Assembly (NCBI GenBank): GCA_017462965.1
Contig: JAFTQC010000040.1
Location: 22,890 to 86,889 of the forward strand
From: Clostridia bacterium
Lineage (GTDB): Bacteria > Bacillota > Clostridia > TANB77 > UBA1234
DNA length: 64,000 nt
Direction of reading: 5' to 3'
Of this stretch, positions 43,620-54,103 are shown one piece after another. Both the position numbers and the translations under genes were made by a program. Below the pieces are notes generated by a model that was given only the letters and a program-made list of their open reading frames with translations, searched no databases and was not told where the DNA came from. How positions within the stretch are numbered: the first letter of the stretch is position 1; each line of letters begins with the position of its first letter.

Positions 43620-44552
43620 ATGATGAAATTCAGTCGTGTTATATTGATTAATTTAATACTAATTGCCACCTTATTATTATGTTCTTGCAACGTACGAAAT
43701 GAAAAAAAGGAGGATGAAAAGTTAAATATAATCACATCTTTTTATCCGATGTATGTTGCAACAGCTAATATTATAGATGAAGTTCCTAATGTTACACTTG
43801 AGTGTTTAGCTAGTCCAGAAGTGGGATGCTTACATGATTATCAATTAACAGTAAAAGATATGATGAAATTAGAAAATGCTGATATTTTTATAATAAATGG
43901 TGGAGGCATGGAAGCTTTTTTAGATAAAGCAATTTCAGCATATCCAGATCTTGAGGTTATTAATGCAAGTGAACATGTTTTGGAAAATCACGAACATGAA
44001 CATGAATCTGAAGGAGAAGAGCATGGGCATAATCATGAAGATGAAGAAAATCCTCATATATGGGTAAGTATAGATTTACATATACATCAAATAGAAGAAA
44101 TTACAGAAAAATTAGGTGTAATTGATTCTGGAAATAAAGAAAAATATGAAGAAAATGCTCAAAAATATATTTTTAAGCTACAAGAATTAAGTGAAAGAAT
44201 GCATACGGCAATAGATAATTTGCCAAACAAAAATATTGTTACATTTCATGAAGCTTTTTATTATTTTGCAAAAGAATTTGATTTGAATGTGATGGCTGTA
44301 ATTGAGAGAGAGCCTGGAACAAGTCCAAGTGCACGTGATATAGCTGAAATAATTGATATTGTTAAAGAAAATGATGTTAATGCAATATTTGTTGAGCCTG
44401 AGTATTTAAAAACAGCAGCAAATGTGATTGCAAATGAGACAAATGTTAATGTATATGAGCTAGATCCTGTAACAAGTGGTGCATTTAAGAAAGAAGCTTA
44501 CATAGATATAATGAATCAAAACCTTGAGGTTTTAAAGGAGGCATTAAAATAA
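43620..44552 (+). CDS. znuA: Zinc/manganese ABC transporter substrate-binding lipoprotein, ZnuA type
   Basis: A 310-residue cluster 9 metal-binding lipoprotein with a signal ending LLLCSCN (lipidated Cys near residue 23). The His/Glu-rich loop ENHEHEHESEGEEHGHNHED around residues 121-141, ENPHIWVS, NIVTFHEAFYYFA and a C-terminal EPEYLK region supply zinc ligands and suggest zinc rather than manganese. The ATG at 43620 follows AAAGGTGA; a second ATG directly follows. It shares its last base region with znuC, so the three genes form one operon. Confidence 0.92.
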   Translation: MMKFSRVILINLILIATLLLCSCNVRNEKKEDEKLNIITSFYPMYVATANIIDEVPNVTLECLASPEVGCLHDYQLTVKDMMKLENADIFIINGGGMEAFLDKAISAYPDLEVINASEHVLENHEHEHESEGEEHGHNHEDEENPHIWVSIDLHIHQIEEITEKLGVIDSGNKEKYEENAQKYIFKLQELSERMHTAIDNLPNKNIVTFHEAFYYFAKEFDLNVMAVIEREPGTSPSARDIAEIIDIVKENDVNAIFVEPEYLKTAANVIANETNVNVYELDPVTSGAFKKEAYIDIMNQNLEVLKEALK

Positions 44553-45271
44553 TGGTAGAAAAATGTGGATATTGTTGTACAAAAATAAGAAATATTAATG
44601 TTTCGTTTGGTGAAAAAGAAGTCTTAAAAAATGTTAATATTCATATTCATTGTGGAAAACTTACTGTTATAATTGGTGAAAATGGTGCCGGTAAATCTAC
44701 TTTGATAAAAGCGATTTTAGGAGAAGTAAAGCACACAGGCAAAATTTTATTTAAAGATAGAGAAGAATCTGGGAGTAAAATAAAGATAGGTTATGTTCCA
44801 CAAAAACTTGATATGGAGAACTCTCCTGCTACAGTTTTTGATGTTATATCAAGCTACACAAGCAATTCGCCAATTTTTGCGGTGAAAAGTAAGAAAAAGT
44901 ATAATGAAATTTATGAACATTTAAAGGATTTTGGTGCTGAAAAATTAATAGATACTAAAATTAATTCTTTATCAGGTGGGCAATTGCAAAGAGTGATGCT
45001 TGCAATTGCTACAATGCCGTATCCTGATTTATTACTTTTAGATGAACCTATTTCAGGGATAGATAGAAATGGTAAAGAACAATTTTATCAAAATATAAAT
45101 GAATTAAAAGAAAATCATGATTTGGCTATAATATTAGTTTCACACGATTTTGAGTATGTAAAAAAATATGCAGATAAAGTTATTTTGTTAGATAAAACAA
45201 TAATAGCGAAAGGTAAGCCGGAAGAAGTTTTGAAATCAAAAGAATTTGTAGAAAGATTTGGTGAAGTATAA
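44552..45271 (+). CDS. znuC: Zinc ABC transporter ATP-binding protein, ZnuC type
   Basis: A 239-residue ABC ATPase with Walker A GENGAGKST, the LSGGQLQRV signature, Walker B LLLLDEPISGID and the switch His in VSHDFEYV. It overlaps znuA and znuB by a base each. A Cys-rich start (KCGYCCTKIR) is unusual and could bind metal. Confidence 0.93.
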   Translation: MVEKCGYCCTKIRNINVSFGEKEVLKNVNIHIHCGKLTVIIGENGAGKSTLIKAILGEVKHTGKILFKDREESGSKIKIGYVPQKLDMENSPATVFDVISSYTSNSPIFAVKSKKKYNEIYEHLKDFGAEKLIDTKINSLSGGQLQRVMLAIATMPYPDLLLLDEPISGIDRNGKEQFYQNINELKENHDLAIILVSHDFEYVKKYADKVILLDKTIIAKGKPEEVLKSKEFVERFGEV

Positions 45272-46068
45272 TGTTAGAATATGAATTTATGAGAAATGCA
45301 TTATTTGCAATTTTAATAATGACACCGCTTTTCGGATTAATTGGAACTGTGATAGTAAATAACAAAATGGCATTTTTTTCTGATGCTTTGGGACATTCTG
45401 CGTTGACAGGAATTGCTATAGGTGCTTTGCTCGGAATAGTAAATCCGACTATTTCAATGATAATATTTGGAATTGTTTTTGCACTATTACTAAATAGAAT
45501 AAAAGATTTAAAAATAACATCAAGAGATACGATAATAAGTGTTTTCTCGTCAACTGCATTGGCATTAGGATTAATAATTTTATCGAAAAATGGCAATTTT
45601 TCAAAGTTTTCGAACTATTTGATTGGAGATATTTTAAGCATAGTTCCAGCAGAAATTTTTGCATTATTGATAATTGCAGTCATTGTGTTAGCTTTTTGGG
45701 TTTTGTTTTCAAACAAACTATATGCAATAAGTCTTAATGCTTCACTTGCAAAAAGTAAGGGAATAAATGCAAAATTAATAGAAAACTTATTTGTAGTTTT
45801 AATTGCAATAATAGTAATGATATCAATACGTTGGGTTGGAATATTAATAATAAATTCGATGCTTATATTACCAGCTGCAGCAAGTAGAAATATAGCTCGA
45901 AATTTAAGAGAATATCACGTATTTTCTGTAATATTTGCAATGTTTTCTGGAATATTGGGGCTTGTAATTTCATATTTTGGTGAGGTAGCAACAGGACCAA
46001 TGATAGTTATAATAGCAAGTTTAATATTTTTTGTAACATATTTCATAAGAAGTCGAATTGGTGATTAG
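45271..46068 (+). CDS. znuB: Zinc ABC transporter permease, ZnuB type
   Basis: A 265-residue permease with seven to eight predicted membrane segments. The ABC-3 family start FMRNALFAILIMTPLFGLIG, the SDALGHSALTGIAIG loop and LPAAASRNIA are present. It closes the znuACB operon. Confidence 0.93.
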   Translation: MLEYEFMRNALFAILIMTPLFGLIGTVIVNNKMAFFSDALGHSALTGIAIGALLGIVNPTISMIIFGIVFALLLNRIKDLKITSRDTIISVFSSTALALGLIILSKNGNFSKFSNYLIGDILSIVPAEIFALLIIAVIVLAFWVLFSNKLYAISLNASLAKSKGINAKLIENLFVVLIAIIVMISIRWVGILIINSMLILPAAASRNIARNLREYHVFSVIFAMFSGILGLVISYFGEVATGPMIVIIASLIFFVTYFIRSRIGD

Positions 46069-46198
46069 CATAAAATAGCTATTTAGCATATAAAAATGAC
46101 GATAGATGTCACTTTTTGCGATGTAAAAAACTTGAATAACTCTACTAATAATACTTATAATCGAATTTGTACATAAGAAAAGAGGGGGTATTACCACA

Positions 46199-46483
46199 AT
46201 GGAAAAGACCTATATTGGTGGAGAAAAAATAGCATTATCGGAAAAAGAAAATTTAGAATTGAAATACTATATTCTGGCGCAAAATAAATTTTGTGTGGAA
46301 ATGAATAGAAAAATTATTACTTATGGTATAGAAATAGAAAGTTTCAATCAAGTATTTTCGGAAGTTAACAAAATTGAGGATATTACGACAAGTATAGATA
46401 AAATAAACTCAATAGGAAAATTATTGAAAGAGAATGCGGTCACACCAATACATTTAAATGATGTAATTGAAGATTTGATATGA
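46199..46483 (+). CDS. Small hypothetical protein, DUF6514-like
   Basis: A 94-residue soluble protein behind AGAGGGGG. The pattern TYGIEIE in the middle and a final PIHLNDVIEDLI resemble small clostridial proteins of the DUF6514 type, as I recall them. The function is unknown. It stands alone between znuB and topA, in the same direction. Confidence 0.6.
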   Translation: MEKTYIGGEKIALSEKENLELKYYILAQNKFCVEMNRKIITYGIEIESFNQVFSEVNKIEDITTSIDKINSIGKLLKENAVTPIHLNDVIEDLI

Positions 46484-46586
46484 TTTTTGTGCTTTGAAGA
46501 GTAGGCTTGCATATTTCTGAAAGAATGATTATAATACTTTAGGTAGAAATTAGAAAAATATGACAAAATTGAAAAAGGAGAATGAA

Positions 46587-48674
46587 ATGGCTGATTATTT
46601 AGTTATAGTTGAGTCCCCAGCAAAGGCTACTACTATCAAGAAGATATTAGGATCGAAATACAAAATAGAAGCTTCAATGGGACATGTAAGAGATTTACCA
46701 AAGTCACAACTAGGTATAGATACAGAAAATAATTTTGAGCCAAAGTATATAAATATTAGAGGAAAAGCTGACTTGATAAAAAAATTAAAAACAGAAGCAA
46801 AAAATGTAAAAAAAGTTTTTCTTGCAACTGACCCTGACCGTGAAGGAGAGGCGATAGCATGGCATTTGGCTTATATACTTGGAATGGATACAGATACAGA
46901 ATGCAGAATTGCTTTTAATGAGATAACGGCAAATGGAATAAAAACAGCAATAAAAGAACCAAGGAAACTAGATAAGAATTTGATAAATGCTCAACAAGCA
47001 AGAAGAGTATTGGACAGAATAGTTGGTTATAAAATAAGTCCGTTACTTTGGAAAAAGGTAAAAAAAGGATTATCAGCAGGTCGTGTACAATCAGTAGCTG
47101 TTAGAATGGTTGTAGACAGAGAAGAAGAAATTGAAAAATTTGTACCTGAAGAGTATTGGACATTAGATGCAAGTTTAAAAGATACGAAAAGTAGAAAAAA
47201 TATTATCTCGAAATATTATGGAACAGATAATCAAAAGCAAGAAATTACATCTGAAGAACAGATGCAAGAAATTTTAAAAGGCTTAGAAGGAAAAGATTAT
47301 ATTGTTTCATCAATAAAGAGTGGAGAGAAAAAAAGAAATCCTGCACCACCATTTACAACAAGTACATTACAGCAAGAGGCTTCAAGAAAGTTAGGATTTC
47401 AAATTAAAAGAACAATGTCATTAGCACAAATTTTATATGAAAACGGATTAATTACATACATGAGAACAGACTCGACAAGACTTTCGAACGAAGCACGTGC
47501 AATGGCTAAAGAGCAAATTATAAATAGATTTGGTGAAAATTATTACGAAAATAGATTTTATAAAACAAAGAAGGATGCACAAGATGCGCATGAAGCGATA
47601 AGACCAACACATTTAGACATGCTTCCTGATGATGTAAAAGAAAAATATCCTTCAGAGCAATATAAATTGTATAAACTTATATATGATAGAATGTTAGCTT
47701 CACAAATGGCTTCAGCTGTATATGATACGATGGCTGTTGATATAAATGCAGACAAGTATTTGTTTAAGACAAATGGAAGTAAAATAAGATTTCCAGGTTT
47801 TATGTCTTTATATGTTGAAGGAAATGACGAGGAGTTGGAAGAAAAAGATGTTATACTTCCAGAGCTTGAAGTTGGTCAAAAGTTGAAACTTAATGAACTT
47901 AATCCACTTCAACATTTTACAGAGCCACCTGCTAGATATACAGAGGCAAGTTTAGTAAAAGCTTTAGAAGAAAAAGAAATAGGAAGACCAAGTACATATG
48001 CTCCAACAATTACAACGATTATTGATAGAAAATATATAGAAAGACATAAGAAGATATTAGAGCCAACAGAACTTGGACGCATTGTTGATAATGTAATGAA
48101 AGATTATTTTAAAGACATTGTGGATCTTGAATTTACAGCTCACATGGAGGAACAACTTGATGATGTTGCTGAAGGCAAAATTGAGTGGAAGAAGATACTA
48201 GAGGAATTTTATGGACCATTTGCTGAAAACTTAGCGGTTGTTGAAAAGGAAATGGAGAAAATCGTAATAAAAGATGAAGAGACAAATGTTCCTTGTGAAA
48301 AATGCGGTAGAATGATGGTAATAAAAATTGGTAAGTATGGAAAGTTCATGGCTTGTCCAGGATTCCCAGAATGTAGAAATATAAAACCAATAATAGAAAA
48401 ACTAGATGTCAAATGTCCAAACTGTGGTGGAGATATTTTGATAAAGAAAAGCAAAAGAGGAAAAAGATACTTTATTTGTGAAAATAATGATAATACAGAA
48501 AATGCAACATGTGATTTTATAGCGTGGAATGGTCCAAATAAAGAAGGTATTATAAAACCTGCAGAAATAAGCAAGGACAAAGCTGATGGAGAAAAAACAA
48601 AAACAAAAAGGAAAAAAACAACAACTGCCAAGACATCAAAGAAAACTTCAAAAGCTAAGACAACTAAAAAATAA
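46587..48674 (+). CDS. topA: DNA topoisomerase I
   Basis: A type IA topoisomerase of 695 residues that relaxes negative supercoils. The start MADYLVIVESPAKA follows AAAAAGGAG; an ATG nine codons earlier precedes that site. It has the Toprim motifs (VESPAKA and DPDREGEAIAWH), the catalytic Tyr in ITYMRTDSTR near residue 295, two C-terminal zinc ribbons (CEKCGRMM...CPGFPEC and CPNCGGD...C), and a Lys/Thr-rich tail. Confidence 0.96.
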   Translation: MADYLVIVESPAKATTIKKILGSKYKIEASMGHVRDLPKSQLGIDTENNFEPKYINIRGKADLIKKLKTEAKNVKKVFLATDPDREGEAIAWHLAYILGMDTDTECRIAFNEITANGIKTAIKEPRKLDKNLINAQQARRVLDRIVGYKISPLLWKKVKKGLSAGRVQSVAVRMVVDREEEIEKFVPEEYWTLDASLKDTKSRKNIISKYYGTDNQKQEITSEEQMQEILKGLEGKDYIVSSIKSGEKKRNPAPPFTTSTLQQEASRKLGFQIKRTMSLAQILYENGLITYMRTDSTRLSNEARAMAKEQIINRFGENYYENRFYKTKKDAQDAHEAIRPTHLDMLPDDVKEKYPSEQYKLYKLIYDRMLASQMASAVYDTMAVDINADKYLFKTNGSKIRFPGFMSLYVEGNDEELEEKDVILPELEVGQKLKLNELNPLQHFTEPPARYTEASLVKALEEKEIGRPSTYAPTITTIIDRKYIERHKKILEPTELGRIVDNVMKDYFKDIVDLEFTAHMEEQLDDVAEGKIEWKKILEEFYGPFAENLAVVEKEMEKIVIKDEETNVPCEKCGRMMVIKIGKYGKFMACPGFPECRNIKPIIEKLDVKCPNCGGDILIKKSKRGKRYFICENNDNTENATCDFIAWNGPNKEGIIKPAEISKDKADGEKTKTKRKKTTTAKTSKKTSKAKTTKK

Positions 48675-48682
48675 TGATAATT

Positions 48683-48715
48683 AAATGGACAAGGGGACGG
48701 TTCTCTTGTCCATTT
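48683..48715. repeat. GGGACGGTTC-core palindrome with family A stem
   Basis: AAATGGACAAGGGGACGGTT then CTCTTGTCCATTT: a family A stem with a family B core, directly after the topA stop. It links the two families. Confidence 0.8.
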
Positions 48716-48791
48716 CTTCATATAAAGCCACTTTCTATGATTGACACACAAATTTTTTTTAGTCATAATATAAATAGTGGAGGGATGCTAA

Positions 48792-49874
48792 ATGAAAGTA
48801 TTGATAGCAGCTGGCGGAACTGGTGGACATATTACGCCAGGAATTGCGATTGCAAATAGATTAAAACAAGAAGGATGTGAGATTCTTTTTGTTGGAACGA
48901 AAAATGGAATGGAAGTCGATTTAATTCCTAAAGCTGGGTTTGATCTAAAGTATATTCATGCTAGAGGTATTAGAAGGGGAAATATATTAAAAAATATAAA
49001 AACATTTACAGAATTGATAAAAGGAATTGATGATGTAAAAAGAATAATAAAAGAAGATAAAATAGATTTAGTAATAGGCACAGGTGGTTATGTTACCGCA
49101 CCAGCAATGATTGCGGCTATAAAATTAAAAGTGCCAACATTGATACATGAAAGTAATGCGTTACCAGGAAAAACAACAAAGTGGTTGTCTGGAAAAGTTG
49201 ATAGAGTTGCAGTAGGATTTGAGGATGCTTTGAAGCAAATACCAAAAGCTAAATGTGCAGTATATACTGGAAATCCAACAAAGTTACAGGATTCATATAC
49301 AAAGGAAGAGTGCAAAAAGAAAATTGAAAGCAAGAAACCATTGGTATTAGTTTTTGGAGGAAGCCAGGGTGCGAAGAAAATAAATGAAACCATGGTAGAA
49401 TTTATAAATACAACGAAAATTGAAGACTATGAAGTAATTTATGCAACAGGGCCAAAGCATTACGATGAAATAGTAAGCCAAATAGAAGTAAAGAATCCAA
49501 ATGTAAAAATAGAAAAGTACATATATAATATGGAAGAAATAATGGTGGCATCAGATTTGGCTGTTTGCAGAAGTGGTGCCTTAACGGTTACAGAACTTGG
49601 AATAGTTGGACTTCCAGCAATATTAATTCCTTTTCCTTATGCAGCAGAAAATCATCAATTTTATAATGCGAAAACAATATCAGATGCAAATGCAGGTATT
49701 ATAATAGAAGAAAAAGATTTGACGTGTGAACTTTTAGTAAAGACTATTAATGAAGTTTTAAACAATAAAGAAAAATTAAAAATGATGACAGATAAAGCTA
49801 AAAAGTCTGAAATGAAAGATGCTATGGATAAAATAATGAAAGAAATTAATAGTATTGTCAAGGGAAAAAAATAG
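48792..49874 (+). CDS. murG: UDP-GlcNAc:lipid I GlcNAc transferase MurG
   Basis: Makes lipid II on the inner membrane face. A 360-residue GT28 enzyme with the N-terminal GGTGGHITPG loop, HESNALPGKTTKWLS, FGGSQGAKKIN and RSGALTVTELGIVGLPAILIP. GGAGGG precedes the ATG. The usual upstream neighbours ftsW and murD are absent; topA precedes it. Confidence 0.96.
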   Translation: MKVLIAAGGTGGHITPGIAIANRLKQEGCEILFVGTKNGMEVDLIPKAGFDLKYIHARGIRRGNILKNIKTFTELIKGIDDVKRIIKEDKIDLVIGTGGYVTAPAMIAAIKLKVPTLIHESNALPGKTTKWLSGKVDRVAVGFEDALKQIPKAKCAVYTGNPTKLQDSYTKEECKKKIESKKPLVLVFGGSQGAKKINETMVEFINTTKIEDYEVIYATGPKHYDEIVSQIEVKNPNVKIEKYIYNMEEIMVASDLAVCRSGALTVTELGIVGLPAILIPFPYAAENHQFYNAKTISDANAGIIIEEKDLTCELLVKTINEVLNNKEKLKMMTDKAKKSEMKDAMDKIMKEINSIVKGKK

Positions 49875-49906
49875 AAGTATTAATTAAAGTAAGGAGAGCA
49901 GTTTGA

Positions 49907-51844
49907 ATGTCAAGAAAACTTTTAATTACAGAAAAGCCAAGTGTAGCAATGGAATTTGCAAAAGCTTTAAAAGTAAATACAACACGAAAAAATGGATATC
50001 TAGAATCGGATGAATATGTGATTACTTGGTGCGTAGGTCATTTAGTAACGATGAGCTATCCTGAAGTATATGATGAAAAATATAAGGCATGGAGGTATGA
50101 TACATTACCATTCATACCAACAGAGTGGAAATATGAAATCATTGAAAATGTAAAAAATCAGTTCGAAACAGTTAAATCGTTATTACAAGCAGATGATGTT
50201 GATACAATCTATGTTTGTACAGACTCTGGACGAGAAGGAGAATATATTTATAGATTAGTAGACCAAATGGCTGATGTAAAAGGTAAAATCAAAAAAAGAG
50301 TATGGATTGATTCACAAACAGAGGAGGAGATTTTAAAGGGAATACAGAATGCAAAAGACTTATCTGAGTACGATGCATTATCTGATAGTGCATATTTGAG
50401 AGCAAAAGAAGATTATTTAATAGGTATAAACTTTTCTAGACTTTTAACACTTTCGTATGGTAGAGAAGTTGCAAAAAGAAATAATGAGGAGAGAACCTCA
50501 ATATCAGTTGGACGAGTAATGACATGCGTTCTTGGAATGATTGTTGAGAGAGAATATGAAATTATTAATTTTGTTAAATCAAAATTTTATAAGATACAAG
50601 CGGCTTTTGAAGAGGGAATTTCTTCGGAGTGGAAATGTGAAAAAGAAAATCCGGATAATATAGAGATTGTCAAAATGGCGATTGATAAGGATTTGATATA
50701 TAACGATGTTGGGTTTAAAAATGAAGGAGATGCTCTTTCTTTTATTGAGGCTTTGAAAAAATCTGAGGCAGAGCCAACTGTGTTAGAAACTACTAAAAAG
50801 AACGCAAAGGAAAATGCTCCTCTTTTATATAATTTGGCGGAAATTCAAAATGAATGTAGTAAGAAATTTAAGATTTCGCCAGATCAGACGTTGGAAATAA
50901 TTCAGTTATTATATGAAAAGAAATTAGTTACATATCCTAGAACAGATGCTAGAGTTCTTTCAACGGCAGTAGCAAAAGAAATTAGTAAAAATTTGAATGG
51001 ACTTGCTAGAGGATATAAGGATGAAGAGGTTAAAAATCTAATCAATAAAATGATAGCGGAAAAATATAGCTTAGATATTGTAAAGAGTAAATATGTAAAT
51101 GATTCAAAGATTACAGACCATTATGCGATAATTCCAACAGGACAAGGATTTGAAAATTTAGATTCATTATCTGATTTGCATAAAGACATATATAAATTGA
51201 TAGTGAAGCGATTTTTAAGTATATTCTTCCCTGCAGCTGAATTTATGAGACTTTCTGTAACAGTAGATATTGCAGGACAAAAGTTTTATTCGAACGCTAA
51301 AATTTGTGTAAAACAAGGATATTTAGAAGTTATAAAAAGTGATAAAGAAGAAACTTCAGAAAATGCCAATGTTGAAGCTTTGAAAAAACTAAAGAAAGGT
51401 CAGAATCTAACACTTGCAGAAATGAATGTAAAAGAAGGAGAAACATCTCCGCCAAGTAGATATACATCAGGTTCAATAATTTTGGCAATGGAAAATGCGG
51501 GAAAATTGATTGAAGATGAAAGATTAAGAGAACAAATAAAAGGTTCTGGAATTGGAACGAGTGCAACAAGAGCAGAAATCATAAAAAAATTAAATAGGAT
51601 AAGTTATATTGATATAAATACTAAAACTCAGGTTCTTACACCAAGTGGAAAAGGAGAGTTAGTATACAAAGTAGTACGTTTTACGGTTCCAGATATGCTT
51701 AATCCCGAGCTTACAGCAAGTTGGGAAAAAGGCTTAGATATGGTGGCTAAAAAAGAAATAGAAAAAGAAGTATTCATGGAAAAATTAGAAAAATATATAG
51801 TAAGTAAAGTAAGTAAAGTAAAAAGCATGAACTTTGTTTATTAG
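49907..51844 (+). CDS. topB: Type IA topoisomerase, TopB (topoisomerase III) family
   Basis: A 645-residue decatenating topoisomerase. It has ITEKPSVAMEFAKAL and CTDSGREGEYIYR (Toprim), the catalytic Tyr in VTYPRTDARVLS near residue 344, HYAIIPTGQG, and PPSRYTSGSIILAMENAGK. The C-terminal zinc ribbons of some relatives are lacking. It sits between murG and murA, interrupting the wall cluster, and is the second type IA enzyme within 4 kb. Confidence 0.93.
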   Translation: MSRKLLITEKPSVAMEFAKALKVNTTRKNGYLESDEYVITWCVGHLVTMSYPEVYDEKYKAWRYDTLPFIPTEWKYEIIENVKNQFETVKSLLQADDVDTIYVCTDSGREGEYIYRLVDQMADVKGKIKKRVWIDSQTEEEILKGIQNAKDLSEYDALSDSAYLRAKEDYLIGINFSRLLTLSYGREVAKRNNEERTSISVGRVMTCVLGMIVEREYEIINFVKSKFYKIQAAFEEGISSEWKCEKENPDNIEIVKMAIDKDLIYNDVGFKNEGDALSFIEALKKSEAEPTVLETTKKNAKENAPLLYNLAEIQNECSKKFKISPDQTLEIIQLLYEKKLVTYPRTDARVLSTAVAKEISKNLNGLARGYKDEEVKNLINKMIAEKYSLDIVKSKYVNDSKITDHYAIIPTGQGFENLDSLSDLHKDIYKLIVKRFLSIFFPAAEFMRLSVTVDIAGQKFYSNAKICVKQGYLEVIKSDKEETSENANVEALKKLKKGQNLTLAEMNVKEGETSPPSRYTSGSIILAMENAGKLIEDERLREQIKGSGIGTSATRAEIIKKLNRISYIDINTKTQVLTPSGKGELVYKVVRFTVPDMLNPELTASWEKGLDMVAKKEIEKEVFMEKLEKYIVSKVSKVKSMNFVY

Positions 51845-51936
51845 AAAATAGAATAAAAATACACGCAATTCACTTTTTTTAAAATATTAGCATACTAATA
51901 TAGTAAAGACATACTTTAAGAAGAGGTGAATGAAAA

Positions 51937-53184
51937 GTGAATTCTTATTTAATAGAAGGTGGCCATAAACTTTCTGGTTCAATTAGTATTTCAGGTTCTA
52001 AAAATGCTACATTGCCGATAATAGCGGCAAGTATTTTAAATAAAGGTATAACAGTTATAGAGAACGTCCCAGACATAAGAGATGTTAGAACAATGTGCTT
52101 AATTTTGCAGGAATTAGGATGTATCGTAAAAAGATACGATGATAAATTAGAAATAGATGCTTATGATGTGACAAAAAGTGAAATACCAGAAAAGCTTATG
52201 CGTGAAATGAGATCATCTGTAATTTTGGCAGGTGCATTAATTGGTCGAACAAGACAATGTAAATTTACTTACCCGGGTGGTTGTGAAATAGGAAGTAGGC
52301 CAATAAATTTACATTTAGAAGCTTTTGGACAATTAGGCGTTAAAGTAGAAGAAAAAAATGGTTACATAGATTGTAAGGCAAGCAAATTAGAAGGAACAGA
52401 AATTGTTTTAGATTTTCCATCTGTTGGTGCAACAGAAAATGTAATGCTTGCAAGCGTATTTGCTGAAGGAGAAACGCGAATAAAAAATGTTGCAAGGGAA
52501 CCAGAAATAAAAAATTTGCAAGATTTTTTAAATAGTATGGGTGCCAAAATAAAAGGTGCAGGAAGCAATTCAATCATCATAAAAGGTGTAGAAAAATTGC
52601 ATGACACAGAATTTAGCGTGATTCCAGATAGAATAGAAGCGGGATCATATTTATGCATGGTTGCTATGACAAGAGGAGAAGTTGAATTAAAAAAAGTAAA
52701 TCCAGAGCACTTATCTTCTGCACTGCACAAATTAAAACAGATGAATTTTAAAATTAGCACTTCTAAAAATAAAATTTATATGAGACCTACTAAAAATATA
52801 ATAGCTACGAATATTAAAACAATGCCATATCCTGGATTCCCAACAGATATGCAGTCACAATTCGTTACTTTATTAACGCTTTCAAAAGGAACATCTATTG
52901 TAGTTGAAAATATATTTGAAAACAGATATAAATATGTAAATGAATTAATAAAAATGGGAGCTAACATTACATTAGAGGATAGAACAGCAATCATTCAAGG
53001 TGTTGAAAGATTGTTTTCGGCAAAATTAGAAGCGAAAGAACTTCGCGGTGGAGCTGCACTGGTGACAGCGGCTTTAGCTGCATCTGGAACGTCAGAAATT
53101 ACAGGAATTGAATTCATTGAACGTGGATATGAAAATTTAGTTCAAAAATTAACAATATTAGGTGCAAAAATTATAAAGCAATGA
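51937..53184 (+). CDS. murA: UDP-GlcNAc 1-carboxyvinyltransferase MurA
   Basis: First committed peptidoglycan step. It has 415 residues and a GTG start behind AGAGGTGA. SGSKNATLPIIAASIL is the N-terminal substrate loop; GGCEIGSRPINLHL holds the Cys near residue 115 that is alkylated by fosfomycin; DRIEAGSYLCM and GFPTDMQSQF are intact. It starts the murA-divIB-DUF881-sbp run. Confidence 0.96.
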   Translation: MNSYLIEGGHKLSGSISISGSKNATLPIIAASILNKGITVIENVPDIRDVRTMCLILQELGCIVKRYDDKLEIDAYDVTKSEIPEKLMREMRSSVILAGALIGRTRQCKFTYPGGCEIGSRPINLHLEAFGQLGVKVEEKNGYIDCKASKLEGTEIVLDFPSVGATENVMLASVFAEGETRIKNVAREPEIKNLQDFLNSMGAKIKGAGSNSIIIKGVEKLHDTEFSVIPDRIEAGSYLCMVAMTRGEVELKKVNPEHLSSALHKLKQMNFKISTSKNKIYMRPTKNIIATNIKTMPYPGFPTDMQSQFVTLLTLSKGTSIVVENIFENRYKYVNELIKMGANITLEDRTAIIQGVERLFSAKLEAKELRGGAALVTAALAASGTSEITGIEFIERGYENLVQKLTILGAKIIKQ

Positions 53185-53230
53185 TACAATAAATGACGAT
53201 GCTTAAAATATAATATTTGAGGTGGTAAAA

Positions 53231-54088
53231 ATGGCTAAGAATGATATAATATCTAAAAATTCAAAACAATCAAAAAAAAGAGCTTCTTCAGAAGCTGTTG
53301 GAACCAACTCAAGAAAACGTAAAAATAGAGAAGACAAAATAGAAAAAGAAAATACAGGTTTGAAATTTTTAATATTCTTTTTAATTTTAGTAATAATAGG
53401 ACTTTCAATTGGTATACTATGTTCACCAGCTTTTAACTTAAATGAAGTTATAATAAATGATGGTGTAAATGTAAAAAAAGAGGAAATCTCAAGTGTTATA
53501 AATGTTAAGTATGGTGAAAATATTTTAAAGCAAAATTATAAAACATTAAAAAATGAAGTAAAATCTTTACCATATGTTGAAGATACTAAAATAATGATTA
53601 GATTTCCTGACAAAATAGAAATAGGCTATACAGAACGTAAGCCATATGCACTTATCAAATTCTTAGAATCTTATTTTGTAGTTGATAAGTTTGGATATCT
53701 TTTAGAAATAAAAAAAGATAAAGAAAATATTGAATTGCCTGTAATATATGGAATCGATGTTGATGAATATGAACTTGGTGAAAAACTATCAGATACATCA
53801 AGTGTGAAATTAAGAAATGTTGTAACTCTAATAGAAACCGCAGAGCAAAGAGATTTTTCATATGCTATACGAGAAATAAATTATGAAGAAATAGCAGAAG
53901 TAAAAATGTGGTTAGAGGGACACGATATTGAGATTATATATGGTCAGATAGATAGAAATATAATTACTGAAAAATTAAAATATTTAGAACAAATATTAGA
54001 AAATCTGAAAGGAAAAAAAGGAAGACTTGATATAAGTAGCGAAGAATATTTTGAAAAATCAATATTTGTAGATATAAATAATATGTAA
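53231..54088 (+). CDS. divIB: Cell division protein DivIB/FtsQ
   Basis: A 285-residue single-span membrane protein of the divisome. There is a basic cytosolic N-terminus (about 1-45), a membrane segment (about 46-70), a POTRA domain starting FNLNEVIINDGVNVKKEEIS, and the beta domain with YTERKPYALI. The ATG at 53231 follows GAGGTGG. Confidence 0.9.
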   Translation: MAKNDIISKNSKQSKKRASSEAVGTNSRKRKNREDKIEKENTGLKFLIFFLILVIIGLSIGILCSPAFNLNEVIINDGVNVKKEEISSVINVKYGENILKQNYKTLKNEVKSLPYVEDTKIMIRFPDKIEIGYTERKPYALIKFLESYFVVDKFGYLLEIKKDKENIELPVIYGIDVDEYELGEKLSDTSSVKLRNVVTLIETAEQRDFSYAIREINYEEIAEVKMWLEGHDIEIIYGQIDRNIITEKLKYLEQILENLKGKKGRLDISSEEYFEKSIFVDINNM

Positions 54089-54103
54089 CAATGAGGTGAG
54101 AAA

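Noticed and set aside
46069..46198. Zinc-related riboswitch or small RNA after znuB
   Set aside because: Only a weak imperfect hairpin (about 46098-46120) is visible and no known riboswitch core.
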